The position numbers and the translations under genes are program-made. The notes below the pieces were generated by a model. That model did no database searches and was not told the origin of the DNA. It saw only the letters and a list, made by a program, of their open reading frames with translations. From contig NZ_JAUSBX010000112.1 in the NCBI RefSeq assembly GCF_030651835.1, forward strand, positions 1-49,030: a stretch of DNA of 49,030 bases, given 5' to 3'. This document shows, one piece after another, positions 1 to 8,800 of the stretch; position 1 is the first letter of the stretch, and every line of letters starts with the position of its first letter. Origin of the DNA: Methylicorpusculum sp. (GTDB lineage: Bacteria; Pseudomonadota; Gammaproteobacteria; Methylococcales; Methylomonadaceae).

Positions 1-74
1 CCTTTACCACCCAGCTTGCCTAACGCCGTTTGGATTAATCCGCCTATTAACACAAAGGGAGAAACTTGACCCAT
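1..74 (-). CDS. Possible N-terminal fragment of an unknown protein, running off the left edge
   Basis: Read leftward from an ATG at 74-72, an open frame of 24 codons continues to the edge of the window. It begins M-G-Q-V-S-P-F-V-L-I-G-G and is hydrophobic and glycine-rich, as a short membrane or small secreted protein might be. No clear Shine-Dalgarno sequence precedes the ATG. The frame is too short to assign to a family, and it could be chance. It is listed because the reader would otherwise see nothing here. Confidence 0.25.
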   Translation of the reverse strand, partial: MGQVSPFVLIGGLIQTALGKLGGK

Positions 75-269
75 AAATACACAACAATTAGACACTAAAT
101 AAAACAACTGGGTGTCTCAATGTCATTGACACATTCCGAGAGCGGCGTGCAGGTCTCGCGCACTCACTGACCAAACAACAATGCCACGTAGCTTGACGCT
201 AAACACTGGTACGGGGGCTGAATTGTCCTTGCTTTTGTTTATTGTCTTCATGGAATACCTTTGTTGAAA

Positions 270-1211
270 TCACTTGTCTAAAAAAGACGATACGGTCTCG
301 ATACCTAATAAGCCCAGTTCCTTGGCTATTGCATGACGAGAATTTTTGTCGAGTCCTTTCCCTTCGGATAATGTCCTATTGGAATGCTGAGCAATGGCGT
401 GCCAATGGTCAGTTCGGCTAAGTCCGGAAAGAATCGGTGGCTCGACACCGGTCAATTCCCGGTACCGATCGCGAGCGTAGTGACCACGGGCAGTATTGGT
501 GGAGTAGCCTTTTCTGGCCGCAAGTTTGTTGTGCGCTGCGAGAAAATCATCAAATGCCCATTTTTTGGGCAACCGCTTCTGCAAGCGTCTGGCCGCTATG
601 CCGCTGCCCAGTGCTTTGATCGCTGCGGGTCGACACGGAACTTTTCGTCTCACACCGTTTTGATAGTGCGCTACCGTTACAAATCCTGTTGTTCGACCTT
701 CTATGAGCGATTTTTTCAAATCAAGAAGCAACGCTTCTCTCACGGTAACGCCAAGGACCGACTGAAGTTCGAGTAGGTAACCGGCAAGGCTTTCACTATC
801 GGGGCGACCGTTTTTGTCTAGCTGCAGTTTGTCAGTGGGGATATGGGAACAAGGTTGGATGCCGCAGTCGGTTACTGCGCCTACGGTTTGCCAGTCGTTG
901 TCCATCAGCCTCATGACCGCATTCACAAAAGATAAGCTACTTGCCGCGCCGGCTGTGCTTAAGCGTTTTCCGAGGTCGAATTCGGATTTTAAATACTGTC
1001 CGTAGCGGATAACGTGATCACGGGTAACCGATACAATGCTGTCAAGCTGATTACCGTCTTGGGTAGTTGACCATACGCAAAAATGTAACCAATGATTGAT
1101 CAGTACCGGTCGCTTTTGTAATGGACAATCCGGAAGGCGCGTTAAGGCTTCTTCGCCACTTTTATACAAAGGATGACGGCGTACTTTGTGGTGTGTAAGC
1201 GTTTTGTCCAT
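270..1211 (-). CDS. Integrase_1-type tyrosine recombinase homologue lacking the catalytic tyrosine
   Basis: A 313-residue protein resembling the 'integrase domain-containing' proteins of conjugative elements (Phage_int_SAM_2 plus Integrase_1 architecture). An N-terminal SAM-like core-binding domain spans about residues 35-110. The catalytic-like domain follows: VREALLL (R158) matches box I, and the segment around residues 238-255 (NTARGHYARDRYRELTG) matches the family's box II, usually H-G-L-R-H-A-Y-A. Here the first box II His is Asn239 and the second is Gly243, while Arg242 is kept. The final segment, usually ELGH...Y, reads ELG...SSF, so the nucleophilic Tyr is Phe310. Family members normally cut and rejoin DNA; with Tyr gone this one probably binds DNA without catalysis, or is a decaying gene. 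It is the last gene of a leftward group (51 bp after the 1263-1601 gene). The family call is fairly secure; loss of activity is inference. Confidence 0.7.
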   Translation of the reverse strand: MDKTLTHHKVRRHPLYKSGEEALTRLPDCPLQKRPVLINHWLHFCVWSTTQDGNQLDSIVSVTRDHVIRYGQYLKSEFDLGKRLSTAGAASSLSFVNAVMRLMDNDWQTVGAVTDCGIQPCSHIPTDKLQLDKNGRPDSESLAGYLLELQSVLGVTVREALLLDLKKSLIEGRTTGFVTVAHYQNGVRRKVPCRPAAIKALGSGIAARRLQKRLPKKWAFDDFLAAHNKLAARKGYSTNTARGHYARDRYRELTGVEPPILSGLSRTDHWHAIAQHSNRTLSEGKGLDKNSRHAIAKELGLLGIETVSSFLDK

Positions 1212-1262
1212 TAAGCGAGGCTATGCAAAGGATTCGATGAAAATCAGATCTAGCATGGCACG

Positions 1263-1601
1263 CTAATTGATAGTCGAGGTTAACGTTATCAGTGTGCGAC
1301 GGAGCGACATGCCGGCTTCACTTTTGTTGAGTAAGCAGATCTCTTTTGCCATATCTAAAGTTATGTAGGCATATTGGTTTCCTTCTAAAAAGTAATCCTC
1401 ACCCTGAACGTATCGGTACTCTTGAATGATAGAACGAATCCACTGTGAAAAATCAGTTTCGGTTTGAAGGATTTTATGAAGAACATGCCAGTCGAGTAAG
1501 ATATCCAAAGGCGTATTTGATCCCTTGAGTCTTCTGTATATCACCGATTTGTCGATATCAATTTTTTTAGATGCTAATAATGATTTATTTTGTTGGGACA
1601 T
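1263..1601 (-). CDS. Small AntA/AntB-type antirepressor domain protein
   Basis: A 112-residue protein whose C-terminal two-thirds match the AntA/AntB antirepressor fold. The pattern LH-x(7)-DFSQWI, then Y-x(6)-GEDY, then YAYITLDMAKEICLL, is the signature of this domain (compare the 2049-2729 gene, which carries DFTTWM, GVDY and YALTLEMAKELAMI). The usual C-terminal extension after the GR-x-R segment is missing, so this is a single-domain version. Phage antirepressors of this type relieve repression by binding a repressor, so a role in switching the resident element is plausible but not shown. Spacing of 46 bp to the gene upstream and 51 bp to the integrase-like gene suggests one leftward transcript. 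Confidence 0.65.
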   Translation of the reverse strand: MSQQNKSLLASKKIDIDKSVIYRRLKGSNTPLDILLDWHVLHKILQTETDFSQWIRSIIQEYRYVQGEDYFLEGNQYAYITLDMAKEICLLNKSEAGMSLRRTLITLTSTIN

Positions 1602-1647
1602 AATAAAAAACCCTATAATTAATGTTAGGTATATTGGTAACTTTTAT

Positions 1648-1950
1648 TTAATGCCTATTTAGATAGAACTTGGGTTTAAAGTTGTTTATAAAGTAAATAA
1701 GGCTTTGCAATGGAATATATTCATCATTCAAGTTGAGGCGGATAGCGTTCGATAACTCTTCTATTAAATCGTTCTCGATTTCAGTTTTCATTAAGGCTAT
1801 TGTTTCTGAATTGAAATCAGTTATATCACTCATGACAAGCCTGATTTCTGACCAGTATTTTATCCAATAAAAAATAACATTTGACAGGTCATTTGATAGG
1901 GTAAGGATTTCGTTATCATTTGAGTCTTTTTCTTTAGTCGTAAGGATCAT
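1648..1950 (-). CDS. Hypothetical 100-residue protein, first gene of the leftward group
   Basis: Not recognised. The protein is acidic and mostly helical by eye (runs such as IEELSNAIRLN and SLIYFINNF), with no signal peptide and no membrane segment. The DNA is AT-rich, like the neighbouring 1263-1601 gene. The ATG has no strong Shine-Dalgarno sequence. A palindrome of the shared 29-bp type lies 62 bp upstream (2012-2040), which supports an operon beginning here and running through the small antirepressor to the integrase-like gene. Confidence 0.5.
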   Translation of the reverse strand: MILTTKEKDSNDNEILTLSNDLSNVIFYWIKYWSEIRLVMSDITDFNSETIALMKTEIENDLIEELSNAIRLNLNDEYIPLQSLIYFINNFKPKFYLNRH

Positions 1951-2011
1951 TATTCATAATATAAGTGTCGAAAAATTGAATATATTATTTTTATTGACGA
2001 CTTAGCAACAT

Positions 2012-2040
2012 CAAAAGGATCGACTTTTAAGCGCCTTTTC
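2012..2040 (-). promoter_or_regulatory. 29-bp palindrome, divergent copy, upstream of the 1950 leftward operon
   Basis: CAAAAGG (2012-2018), 15 nt, CCTTTTC (2034-2040). The arm length and spacer are the same as in the other copies (7-15-7), and the sense strand carries AAAAGGCGC followed by an A-tract, as in the copy at 5784. It lies 62 bp upstream of the start at 1950. It is the least conserved member of the set, so taken alone it would be weak. Confidence 0.45.
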
Positions 2041-2048
2041 GTTCGTTT

Positions 2049-2729
2049 TTAGGGTGCTGAGCTATTTGTGAAAAATACTGGCGTCCAATTTTTAATGAAT
2101 GATTTCATTTCTAAAAAATATTCGGACGAATATGCAAACGGGAATTTTCTTTTAAAGCTGCGAATATGTTCTTTATAAATGGAGGCCTGAATATCTTCAA
2201 GAATCGAAAACAGTAGATCATGATCCATACCGGGCTGGTAAATGTGGTCGCGTTTTTTTATGGCCCAGTAAAGAACGCGTGAAGTCGTTAATTCATGCAA
2301 GTGACAAAACTCCCGATCTTCCTTTTCCCTGTCTCGCTCGGCAATTTTTTCGTTACGTTGCATATTCGCACACTGATTCATCAGTAGGTCCCGTTCGCAT
2401 TGGATGAAATAGCGCCGAATTTTCCTGCCCATGTCATTACGTTCAATCATCGCCAACTCCTTGGCCATTTCGAGGGTGAGAGCGTAGTCGCAGGAATACT
2501 TTGTGCCACTTGGCAGCTGCTCCCCCGTTTTGGTGAGCACGTAGTCAACACCTTTCTGAAACCCGTAGTCGGAAATGCGCTTTTTCATCCAGGTCGTGAA
2601 GTCACGACTGACTCCCATAGCCGCGTGGAGCGTCCTCCCGTCCACCACAGGCTGCTTGATGCCGCCGATTTCGCCGTCAACTACGGGAATAACTTCTTTA
2701 TTATCAATCGTTTTTACCACTTTGCTCAT
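2049..2729 (-). CDS. AntA/AntB-family antirepressor
   Basis: A 226-residue protein with a full AntA/AntB antirepressor domain at about residues 25-115: VDGRTLHAAMGVSRDFTTWM, GFQKGVDYVL, YALTLEMAKELAMIERNDMGRKIRRYFI. The C-terminal half (about 120-226) is charged and helical and is not recognised. Phage P1 Ant-type proteins counteract lytic-gene repressors; in integrative elements homologues sit among regulatory and excision genes. The start ATG at 2729 has a good Shine-Dalgarno (AGGAA, about 5 nt upstream). A near-perfect copy of the 29-bp palindrome lies 68 bp upstream. The gene is separated by 98 bp, including another palindrome, from the next leftward gene, so it may be transcribed on its own. 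Confidence 0.8.
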   Translation of the reverse strand: MSKVVKTIDNKEVIPVVDGEIGGIKQPVVDGRTLHAAMGVSRDFTTWMKKRISDYGFQKGVDYVLTKTGEQLPSGTKYSCDYALTLEMAKELAMIERNDMGRKIRRYFIQCERDLLMNQCANMQRNEKIAERDREKEDREFCHLHELTTSRVLYWAIKKRDHIYQPGMDHDLLFSILEDIQASIYKEHIRSFKRKFPFAYSSEYFLEMKSFIKNWTPVFFTNSSAP

Positions 2730-2796
2730 AAAAGTTCCTATAGATTTTGGGATTAGAAGTGGGCAGCATATTGCTTTAGACCAAGATCGGTTATAG

Positions 2797-2825
2797 CGAA
2801 AGACGCGGTTTTTCGGCTTCTTTCG
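2797..2825 (-). promoter_or_regulatory. 29-bp palindrome upstream of the antirepressor gene
   Basis: CGAAAGA (2797-2803), 15 nt with a T5 core, TCTTTCG (2819-2825): perfect 7-bp arms. The 15-nt core is nearly identical to those at 3755 and 29267. It lies 68 bp upstream of the start at 2729, and in the sense direction it is followed at once by TATAAC, so it may abut a promoter. Confidence 0.65.
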
Positions 2826-2861
2826 TTTTCACTACCTTGTCGTCAAAATTGGCGATCAGCC

Positions 2862-2919
2862 CCACACCGCAGCAGCCGATAACCCGTGCACGCACGAGCT
2901 ATCGGCCGCTCCGGTGTGG
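2862..2919. repeat. 58-bp nested inverted repeat
   Basis: The outer arms CCACACCG (2862-2869) and CGGTGTGG (2912-2919) pair over 8 bp. Inner arms GCCGATA (2875-2881) and TATCGGC (2900-2906) pair over 7 bp. A small third pairing CGTG/CACG (2885-2888 and 2893-2896) closes the top. Three concentric stems in non-coding DNA suggest a cruciform, a relaxase- or replication-protein site, or a structured RNA. It does not look like a simple terminator because no U-tract follows. Confidence 0.6.
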
Positions 2920-3754
2920 AGCCGGGGTGTGACCTATTGTTCTTTTACGTCGAGAGCAGGCGTAACCCGGCTCCTGGTGAAATCCTAAGGGGATTCCACC
3001 AACGCCTCTTTTTCTGCGGACACACTTCTCTCGACGGTGAGCATAAGGTGCTTGGGAACAGCCTCCCAGCAGGGCTGCAGGTAAAAGAGCGTCAATGCGC
3101 TATTTGTTTCGACGCCGCGCGAGGCGAAAAATTGCTGAAATTACGCCGTGCAGGTGGGTGTCAATCGGGCTGCCATACATTTTCTATGGACAGGCGCTGC
3201 CTCGTTCTGAGCGGTTTCAACGTGAAAATCCAACGAATCCCAACTTTTCCTAAATGGAAATTGGTATCGTGGAGTTGGTATGCCTATGTTTCTTTTGGGA
3301 AATTTGGCCTGAAATGAACAAAGACCAAAGTGTCTATGTTGAGAAAAAGCGGCGGGGGAAAAAATTTTGGCCGATTTCCGGGTGGGACGCAAAGGCGCCG
3401 TCTTACGGGCAGATCTTGCGTGGAAGGGTTAAAAATTCACCCGTTCTTTCAGGGTAATTGAATTTTGGATTAAAGCACAACTTACTGAAATATAAGATAA
3501 TTATACTGACGCATAACATTTATGCGATCAGTGGACGCAACTTGGGCGCGATGATTTTCCGGCTATTTTGCCGGTAAAGAAGGGTCCCGGTGGCTTCCTG
3601 CCGCCTTAGCGGTCCGGGGGATCTCGGATCTGTTTAGCGTGCTCCCGTAGCACGACTTATCGGGATAGAGGCATCCTGCTGCACAAAACCCATCAACGAA
3701 CTCCAATTTTCTAATGATCCTCCAGAGATTGTCAACTGGCATGCACCACAAAAT

Positions 3755-3783
3755 CGAAAGAGGCCGAAAAAACGCGTCTTTCG
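3755..3783 (+). promoter_or_regulatory. 29-bp palindrome upstream of the stb operon
   Basis: CGAAAGA (3755-3761), 15 nt with an A6 core, TCTTTCG (3777-3783). Relative to the gene it precedes, it has the same orientation as the copies at 2797 and 29267. The stbA-like start is 185 bp downstream, with the 11-bp repeat array in between. Confidence 0.65.
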
Positions 3784-3899
3784 GTCGAGCAAGCTCGTTT
3801 GGCTGTGTGTAAGCTTGAAGCAAGACATCCGCACGACGAATTAGTGAAATTTAGCAGTCAAGCATGCGTTGCTATTAGTACGGTATTAAGCCATGCGCT

Positions 3900-3954
3900 A
3901 GACAGATGACGGACGCGCATAGGACATTAGCCGGACAAGTGTCGGACTAGAGAT
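3900..3954 (+). repeat. Five direct repeats with an 11-bp period (stbDR-like operator/centromere)
   Basis: GGAC occurs at 3911, 3922, 3933 and 3944, exactly 11 bp apart, and AGAC at 3900 extends the series to five. Repeats one helical turn apart put every site on the same DNA face. In plasmid R388 the StbA protein binds five-fold direct repeats (9 bp plus 2-bp spacers, again 11 bp) just upstream of its own operon. The array here ends 13 bp before the TTG start of the stbA-like gene, matching that layout although the repeat sequence differs. Confidence 0.7.
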
Positions 3955-3967
3955 AAGGGAGAACGAT

Positions 3968-4447
3968 TTGAAAACAAAAGAAGAAGGGCTCAAAGTACTA
4001 GAAGGATTAAAAGTTGATATGGGGAACAAGAGCGGAACGATGTTAATGCGGACTCTGTACGATCAGATTGAGGCATCACTAGCCTCGGGTGTGACGAGAG
4101 AAATAATACTGAAAAAGCTGAACGAAACTTATGATCGAAGGATAACTCTTCAATCCTTCGACAAAAACTTATACCGCATCAGAAAAGAAAGAAAACAAAA
4201 GGGCGTTAATACAGACCTTATATCAGATAATATTATTAATCAAGTATATCCATATGTTGATAATGGAAATAATGATAAATCGATCATAAGCGACCAAGCC
4301 TATCTTATGGATAAAGAGAATACCAATGATAGAGTCGATATTAAAGAAGATGACTCTAAAAAATATCATACTCCGGATGACATAAGGAAAATTAGAGAAA
4401 AAACGCTAAAAGAATTAGATGATGATCTTAATGGTAATTATGATTGA
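3968..4447 (+). CDS. StbA-like DNA-binding protein, first gene of a plasmid-stability operon
   Basis: A 159-residue protein starting at TTG 3968 with a good Shine-Dalgarno (AAGGGAGA, about 5 nt before). Residues about 20-75 are helical and basic (LYDQIEASLASGVTREIILKKL...LQSFDKNLYRIRKERKQKG), resembling the N-terminal DNA-binding domain of StbA/TraK-type proteins that read 'which repeats does it bind'. The C-terminal half is acidic and low in complexity. In R388, StbA binds repeats upstream of its operon, controls plasmid positioning and represses transcription. The 11-bp repeat array immediately upstream supports the same role. The name is inferred mainly from position before a clear StbB and from the repeats; the sequence match itself is weak. 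Confidence 0.5.
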   Translation: MKTKEEGLKVLEGLKVDMGNKSGTMLMRTLYDQIEASLASGVTREIILKKLNETYDRRITLQSFDKNLYRIRKERKQKGVNTDLISDNIINQVYPYVDNGNNDKSIISDQAYLMDKENTNDRVDIKEDDSKKYHTPDDIRKIREKTLKELDDDLNGNYD

Positions 4448-4498
4448 GCAACATTTAATTATAAAAATATTTTTAAATTTTATAAAGGTAATCAATAA

Positions 4499-5203
4499 AT
4501 GAAAGTCGTCGTTATGAATTACACGGGTACTGTTGGAAAAACCACAATCGCCTCGCATTTGCTCCTGCCACGCATAAATAACTCTTCGATAATTGCGGTA
4601 GAAAGTTTTAATGAATCGGCAGCCGGTATTGGAATAAAAGTTGATCAAATTAAGGCTGATAAATTTAAAGAGATATTTAGGAAAATAATTGATACGGATG
4701 CACCGATTATTGATGTAGGGACATCGAATATCGAAAACTTTCTTAATGGAATGACTCGGTTCAGTGCGACGAATGAGGAAATTGATTTCTTTGTTATACC
4801 GGTGACAAGCGGCACGAAGGAGCAGAGAGAAACCATTTCGATGATCATGACGCTAAAGGAATTCGGCATACCTGACAGTAAAATACGACTCATATTTAAC
4901 CGGGTAGAATCAAATGTTGAAGAAGAATTTCTCGTATTATTGAATTACACAAAAAAAAATAACATACCAATCAACAACAAAGCGCTTATTTTTGAAAGTG
5001 AGCTATTTGACGAACTGGCGATAAAAAAAATGACGATTAAAAAATTGCAGGAAGATAACAAGGATTACAGGGCGCTTCTGCGCGAAAACAAAGAGGCGGA
5101 TCAAAAACAACGTGATCACTGGATCGATATGTATGGGCTGAAATGCCTTGCTAAGCACGTTAGCAAAAATCTTGACGACTGTTTCGCCGAGCTATTCGGC
5201 TAA
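4499..5203 (+). CDS. stbB: StbB-like P-loop ATPase (ParA/MinD superfamily) of a conjugative element
   Basis: A 234-residue ATPase. The N-terminus MKVVVMNYTGTVGKTTIASH is a deviant Walker A of the StbB type (G-T-V-G-K-T-T at residues 10-16). A Walker B-like IIDVGTSNIENF follows at about residues 74-85, and FFVIPVTSGTKEQRETI at about 100-116 is the usual switch region. The C-terminal 60 residues form a charged helical tail. In R388, StbB is needed for conjugation and balances StbA in placing plasmid DNA in the cell. The gene follows the stbA-like gene after 51 bp and its stop codon overlaps the next start (TAATG), so the three genes form one operon. The family call is confident; the function in this element is inferred. 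Confidence 0.8.
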   Translation: MKVVVMNYTGTVGKTTIASHLLLPRINNSSIIAVESFNESAAGIGIKVDQIKADKFKEIFRKIIDTDAPIIDVGTSNIENFLNGMTRFSATNEEIDFFVIPVTSGTKEQRETISMIMTLKEFGIPDSKIRLIFNRVESNVEEEFLVLLNYTKKNNIPINNKALIFESELFDELAIKKMTIKKLQEDNKDYRALLRENKEADQKQRDHWIDMYGLKCLAKHVSKNLDDCFAELFG

Positions 5204-5697
5204 TGACCGTGAACGAGATAAGGCCTGGACGGGGAAAAAGGGCAGCACTGCTTATTGAAGCCATTGATGAAATTAGCATCCTGATTCAACAGATCGGCGA
5301 AGTTGAAGCTAAATTCATGCCTCTCGTTGCTGAACTGGAAAATAAGCTGGTCGCTTCGATTGCTCGGGTAGACAGCCATGCCCTCGAAAAGCAGGCCGAA
5401 TTTTCCAGGGTGGCCGACCGGGAAAAAAAAGTCTTCGAAGCCAAGCTGAATACGGCCGTGACCAAAACCGTCAATCGGATGGTCAACGAGGTAGAACGTG
5501 CGGACGGCTTGTCAGTGCGATCGCAAGTTTTAATCGCTTTGACAATCGCCATTACGGCATCGGCAATCAGTGTTTACGGATCGTATTGGCTGTTTGGAAG
5601 AGAACAGGCTGAGCAGGCCGCAATCGGAAGGGCCGTGATGGCGGTGTGGAATGAGTTGGACGAAAAAAGCAAGTCGAAGATTGAGCAAGCGTATTAG
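5203..5697 (+). CDS. StbC-like protein: coiled coil with a single C-terminal membrane segment
   Basis: A 164-residue protein overlapping stbB by one base. Residues about 10-100 are a charged coiled coil (EAIDEISILIQQIGEVEAKF and following), then a hydrophobic segment VLIALTIAITASAISVYGSYWLF at about 109-131, then a short tail, so it is probably anchored in the inner membrane with most of the protein in the cytoplasm. It holds the position of stbC in stbABC operons, a gene of unknown function near oriT. It could also be compared with mobilisation accessory proteins that have a membrane helix. The operon position is secure; the name is tentative. Confidence 0.55.
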   Translation: MTVNEIRPGRGKRAALLIEAIDEISILIQQIGEVEAKFMPLVAELENKLVASIARVDSHALEKQAEFSRVADREKKVFEAKLNTAVTKTVNRMVNEVERADGLSVRSQVLIALTIAITASAISVYGSYWLFGREQAEQAAIGRAVMAVWNELDEKSKSKIEQAY

Positions 5698-5783
5698 TGC
5701 TGATGACCCCAACCTAAAGACCGGAGCTGATCTTTTTAGTGTCCGGATTTTTTACGCCAAGACTTTTAATCACTTTGCGCCCT

Positions 5784-5812
5784 CAAAAGGCGCACTAAAA
5801 AGCACCTCTTTC
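5784..5812 (+). promoter_or_regulatory. 29-bp palindrome-like element, divergent copy, upstream of the giant surface-protein gene
   Basis: CAAAAGG (5784-5790), 15 nt with an A5 core, CTCTTTC (5806-5812). A one-base-longer spacing would make the right arm TCTTTCA. It shares AAAAGGCGC with the copy at 2012 and TAAAAA with the copy at 31815. It lies 73 bp upstream of the start at 5886. A more distant inverted repeat (CCGGA/TCCGG around 5720-5745) lies between the stb operon and this site and may be a terminator. Confidence 0.4.
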
Positions 5813-5885
5813 AACCCACTTGAAAATCAAATTGTGTAGCTTAATAGAAGCTTAATAGATGATTTAAGGTTGTTGGAGTATCGCC

Positions 5886-8800
5886 ATGCAAAAAAGCTTA
5901 GTTGTGCGTGTTTTAAAGTGTGTCAATAAGGCAAGGTTGTTTGCCGCTCTGCTTTTATTGACGTCTTGTTACTCGTTTGTCGCTCATGCCGCGCCTACCG
6001 GTCTAACGGCAACAAAGGGTAGCCAAGCTAACGGCATTGCTCTTCAATGGCAAGACACGGCCTCGTCCACCTATAGAATTTATCGGGCTTTGGGGGTTAA
6101 TGGGATCATGACGCAAATCGCCACGGTTACCACTAAAACCTACCAGGATACTGCTGCAGAAAAGGGGGTCACCTATGGCTACCGAATTAGAAACGCAGCG
6201 GGAACTTGGAGTAATATCGATTATGGCTATCAAAAATTACCCGCACAATCATTAGGTCCAACCGTTGCTAATGGATACACCAAAATCTCTGCAGGTAATC
6301 ATCATAGTTTAGCGTTAAAAGCGGACGGACGATTGTTTGCATCCGGTTTAAATGCTAACGGTCAACTGGGCGACGGAACAGTGTCTCAATCGACCGTTTT
6401 CAAACCCGTATTGACCGGTGTTTCCGATATGCTTGCCGGAGCCTCCGTGTCGTTCGCGTTGAAAACCAACGGCACACTCTGGGCGACAGGAAGCGGTTAT
6501 TCAAACACTTGGCAGCAAATCTTGACGGGCGTTTCATCCCTGCATACCAACTACAATAAATCAACTTTTTGGGCCGTTGTTTCAGGCGTTGCTTATACCG
6601 GTACCCAGGCCACAAATTGGGCACCAACACTCTATACGAATATTAAGCAAATCACCTCTGTGCTATCAGGCACCACGCCGGTTATTGTTACCCTCAGAAA
6701 TGATGGTAGTTTGTTCGAAGGATCAACACAAAGATCTACCGGTATTAAAAAGATACAAACTGTCGTCTATGGGAACTGCGGTTCTAGTTGCGTTAATAGT
6801 TATGTGATTTTATCGTTACGATACGACAACAGTCTTTGGGCGTTCAGAGGTAATGCCAATCTACCTGATGGCTCGGGTCGTTTTACAACAACGGCATTTC
6901 GTAAAGTTCTGGATAATGTTAAGGATGTTTCCGCAACAGAAGGCGCCTTGTCGGTAAACAATGTGGTTCTTGCTACCCTGAATGACGGCTCTCTCTGGTC
7001 CGCCGGCAGAGGAACGTCAACCGGACAAAACGGTGATGGATCGACTTTTACCCCTTACTGGAAACAAGTTTTCGATCAAGTTTCTTTTACTTCAATTGGC
7101 ATTTACCATTCGCTCGCGTTAAGGACCAACGGCACTATTTGGGTTACGGGAGACAATCCAACGGGTTTGCACGGCCTAAGTCACACTGATGGCACTCAAT
7201 TTTGGACACGAACCGGATTAATCACACCGAACAAAGTTCAAAATCTTAATGCAACCGATGGAACGGAATATGGTCGCATTTTAATTACCTGGACGCCGAG
7301 CCCGGATGCGACCAAATACGATCTATATCGATCGTTCAGGTCCGGCGATAAAGGCAGCTTGTTGGCTTCTAATTTAACATCCGCCAGTTTTGTTCATAAC
7401 ACAAGCTCAACAAGCAGTACGCCCCAATTCTATACAGTCGTAGCAAAAAATGATGAGCAACCAGGCAATATCTTATTCAGTCCGGACTCTGATCAAGACG
7501 TAGGTTTTAGTAAGATTGTTCCGGTCATGACTGATGTCACGGCTAGTCAAGGAACATCAACCGGCAATATCAGACTTCAATGGCCCAGTCATCCCGATGC
7601 AACGGGTTACGAAATCTGGCGGGCTTCGAGTCCAACAGCCCCCCCTACCAAGATTGCCACGCTGACATCGGTACCCGTCAGTAGCTATCAAGACTCAACA
7701 GTCCAAGGTGTTGCTTCCTACTTTTATACGTTAAAAGTAATCGTCGGCTCACTCATTGGTCCCCAAAGCAATCTAGCCGAGGGGTGGGCTAATGCACCAC
7801 CCACCGCTGCGGTGCTAACATTATCGGCTGGATCTACAGTCGCTAGCGAGCTTACCCTCCCAACAATCACCGACCCCAATGTCACAGCCGGCAAATCAGA
7901 GGCATTTACTTACAGTATTACAGAACAACCTACGGCGGGGACACTGTCTATCAACTCCGGCAGTTTCCTGTATACGCCCCCTGCCGACGGTAAATTCTCT
8001 GGGACTTTATCCTTTAAGTTCAGAGTCACTGATAAGGGTGGTGCGACTCTGGTGAGTAATGGGACTATCAATGTACTCTGCGATAATCCAACCATCTCAT
8101 CCTTATCGCTGCCAGTCAGTTCGGTTTTGCAAGCAGCGCCCTTTTATGCCGATGCCACTTATTCCTTTCCAGAATGCTCGACTCACAGTCGCGTCAAATT
8201 GGATGTGCTTGACGGCAATAGCGTCGAGGTCGTATCAGGGATTAACCAGTCGACCCCAAAAGGTATTAACCAAGTCAGACCGTTCCTCAGTCATGGTATA
8301 GCTTCGCTCGGAACTTATATCGTTCGCCTGACCGCAGCAAGTGACTCAGGATCAACAAGCAAGACCGCCCTACTCACGGTTAATGCAATCAACCTACCGA
8401 ATCTGACCGTATCGCCATCGCAACAGGTCATCATTAATGAAACCCCTGTACAGGCTAAATTAACCAACCCAACGCAGATCAATTGTCCATTTACCACTGA
8501 TCTGGCTGCGGCCATGACTGATCCGTCTAAGTGCCATCTGACCTTACACTCTTCAGCGCCTGGATTAGTGCGGGATAATTCGGGAGACTTGCCCGCACTG
8601 TCAGGAATTATAAGCGGTGCCGGAAACTATGACATCATCGCGGAAGTATTTAAGCACGATGGCACCGCTATGGTTAAGGTGGGTCAAGTGATAAGAAACA
8701 CCGTGGTGTCTTGTGCCGCGCCGGTTATTAATACCCTGGATATTCCCAAATTATTGCCTAACGAGATACCCCGTTATTCAGCCGTCTATAAAGCCTATTC

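Larger units (their letters stand above)
2830..3899. other. Hairpin-rich non-coding region, candidate origin of transfer (oriT)
   Basis: About 1.1 kb without a convincing gene; the open frames here lack ribosome binding sites and family resemblance. It holds several strong inverted repeats: a nested one at 2862-2919, CCGGC/GCCGG at 3559-3574, CCGC/GCGG at 3601-3612 and CGTGCT/AGCACG at 3638-3654, plus a shared 29-bp palindrome at 3755-3783. In plasmid R388 oriT lies next to the stbABC operon, and a stb-like operon starts just right of this region. That location and the dense hairpins make this the best oriT candidate in the window. No nic site can be named from sequence alone. Confidence 0.4.

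Noticed and set aside
90-118. AGACAC/GTGTCT inverted repeat near the left edge
   Set aside because: Six-bp arms with a long AT-rich loop; could be an att or recombinase site but nothing else supports it.
121-131. TGTCATTGACA palindrome with the same arms as the Wadjet operator
   Set aside because: The spacer is 1 nt rather than 7 and no promoter elements flank it; probably chance.
2886-3317. A 143-codon rightward open frame in the hairpin-rich region
   Set aside because: It starts within the nested inverted repeat, has no ribosome binding site and no recognisable domain; the region looks non-coding.
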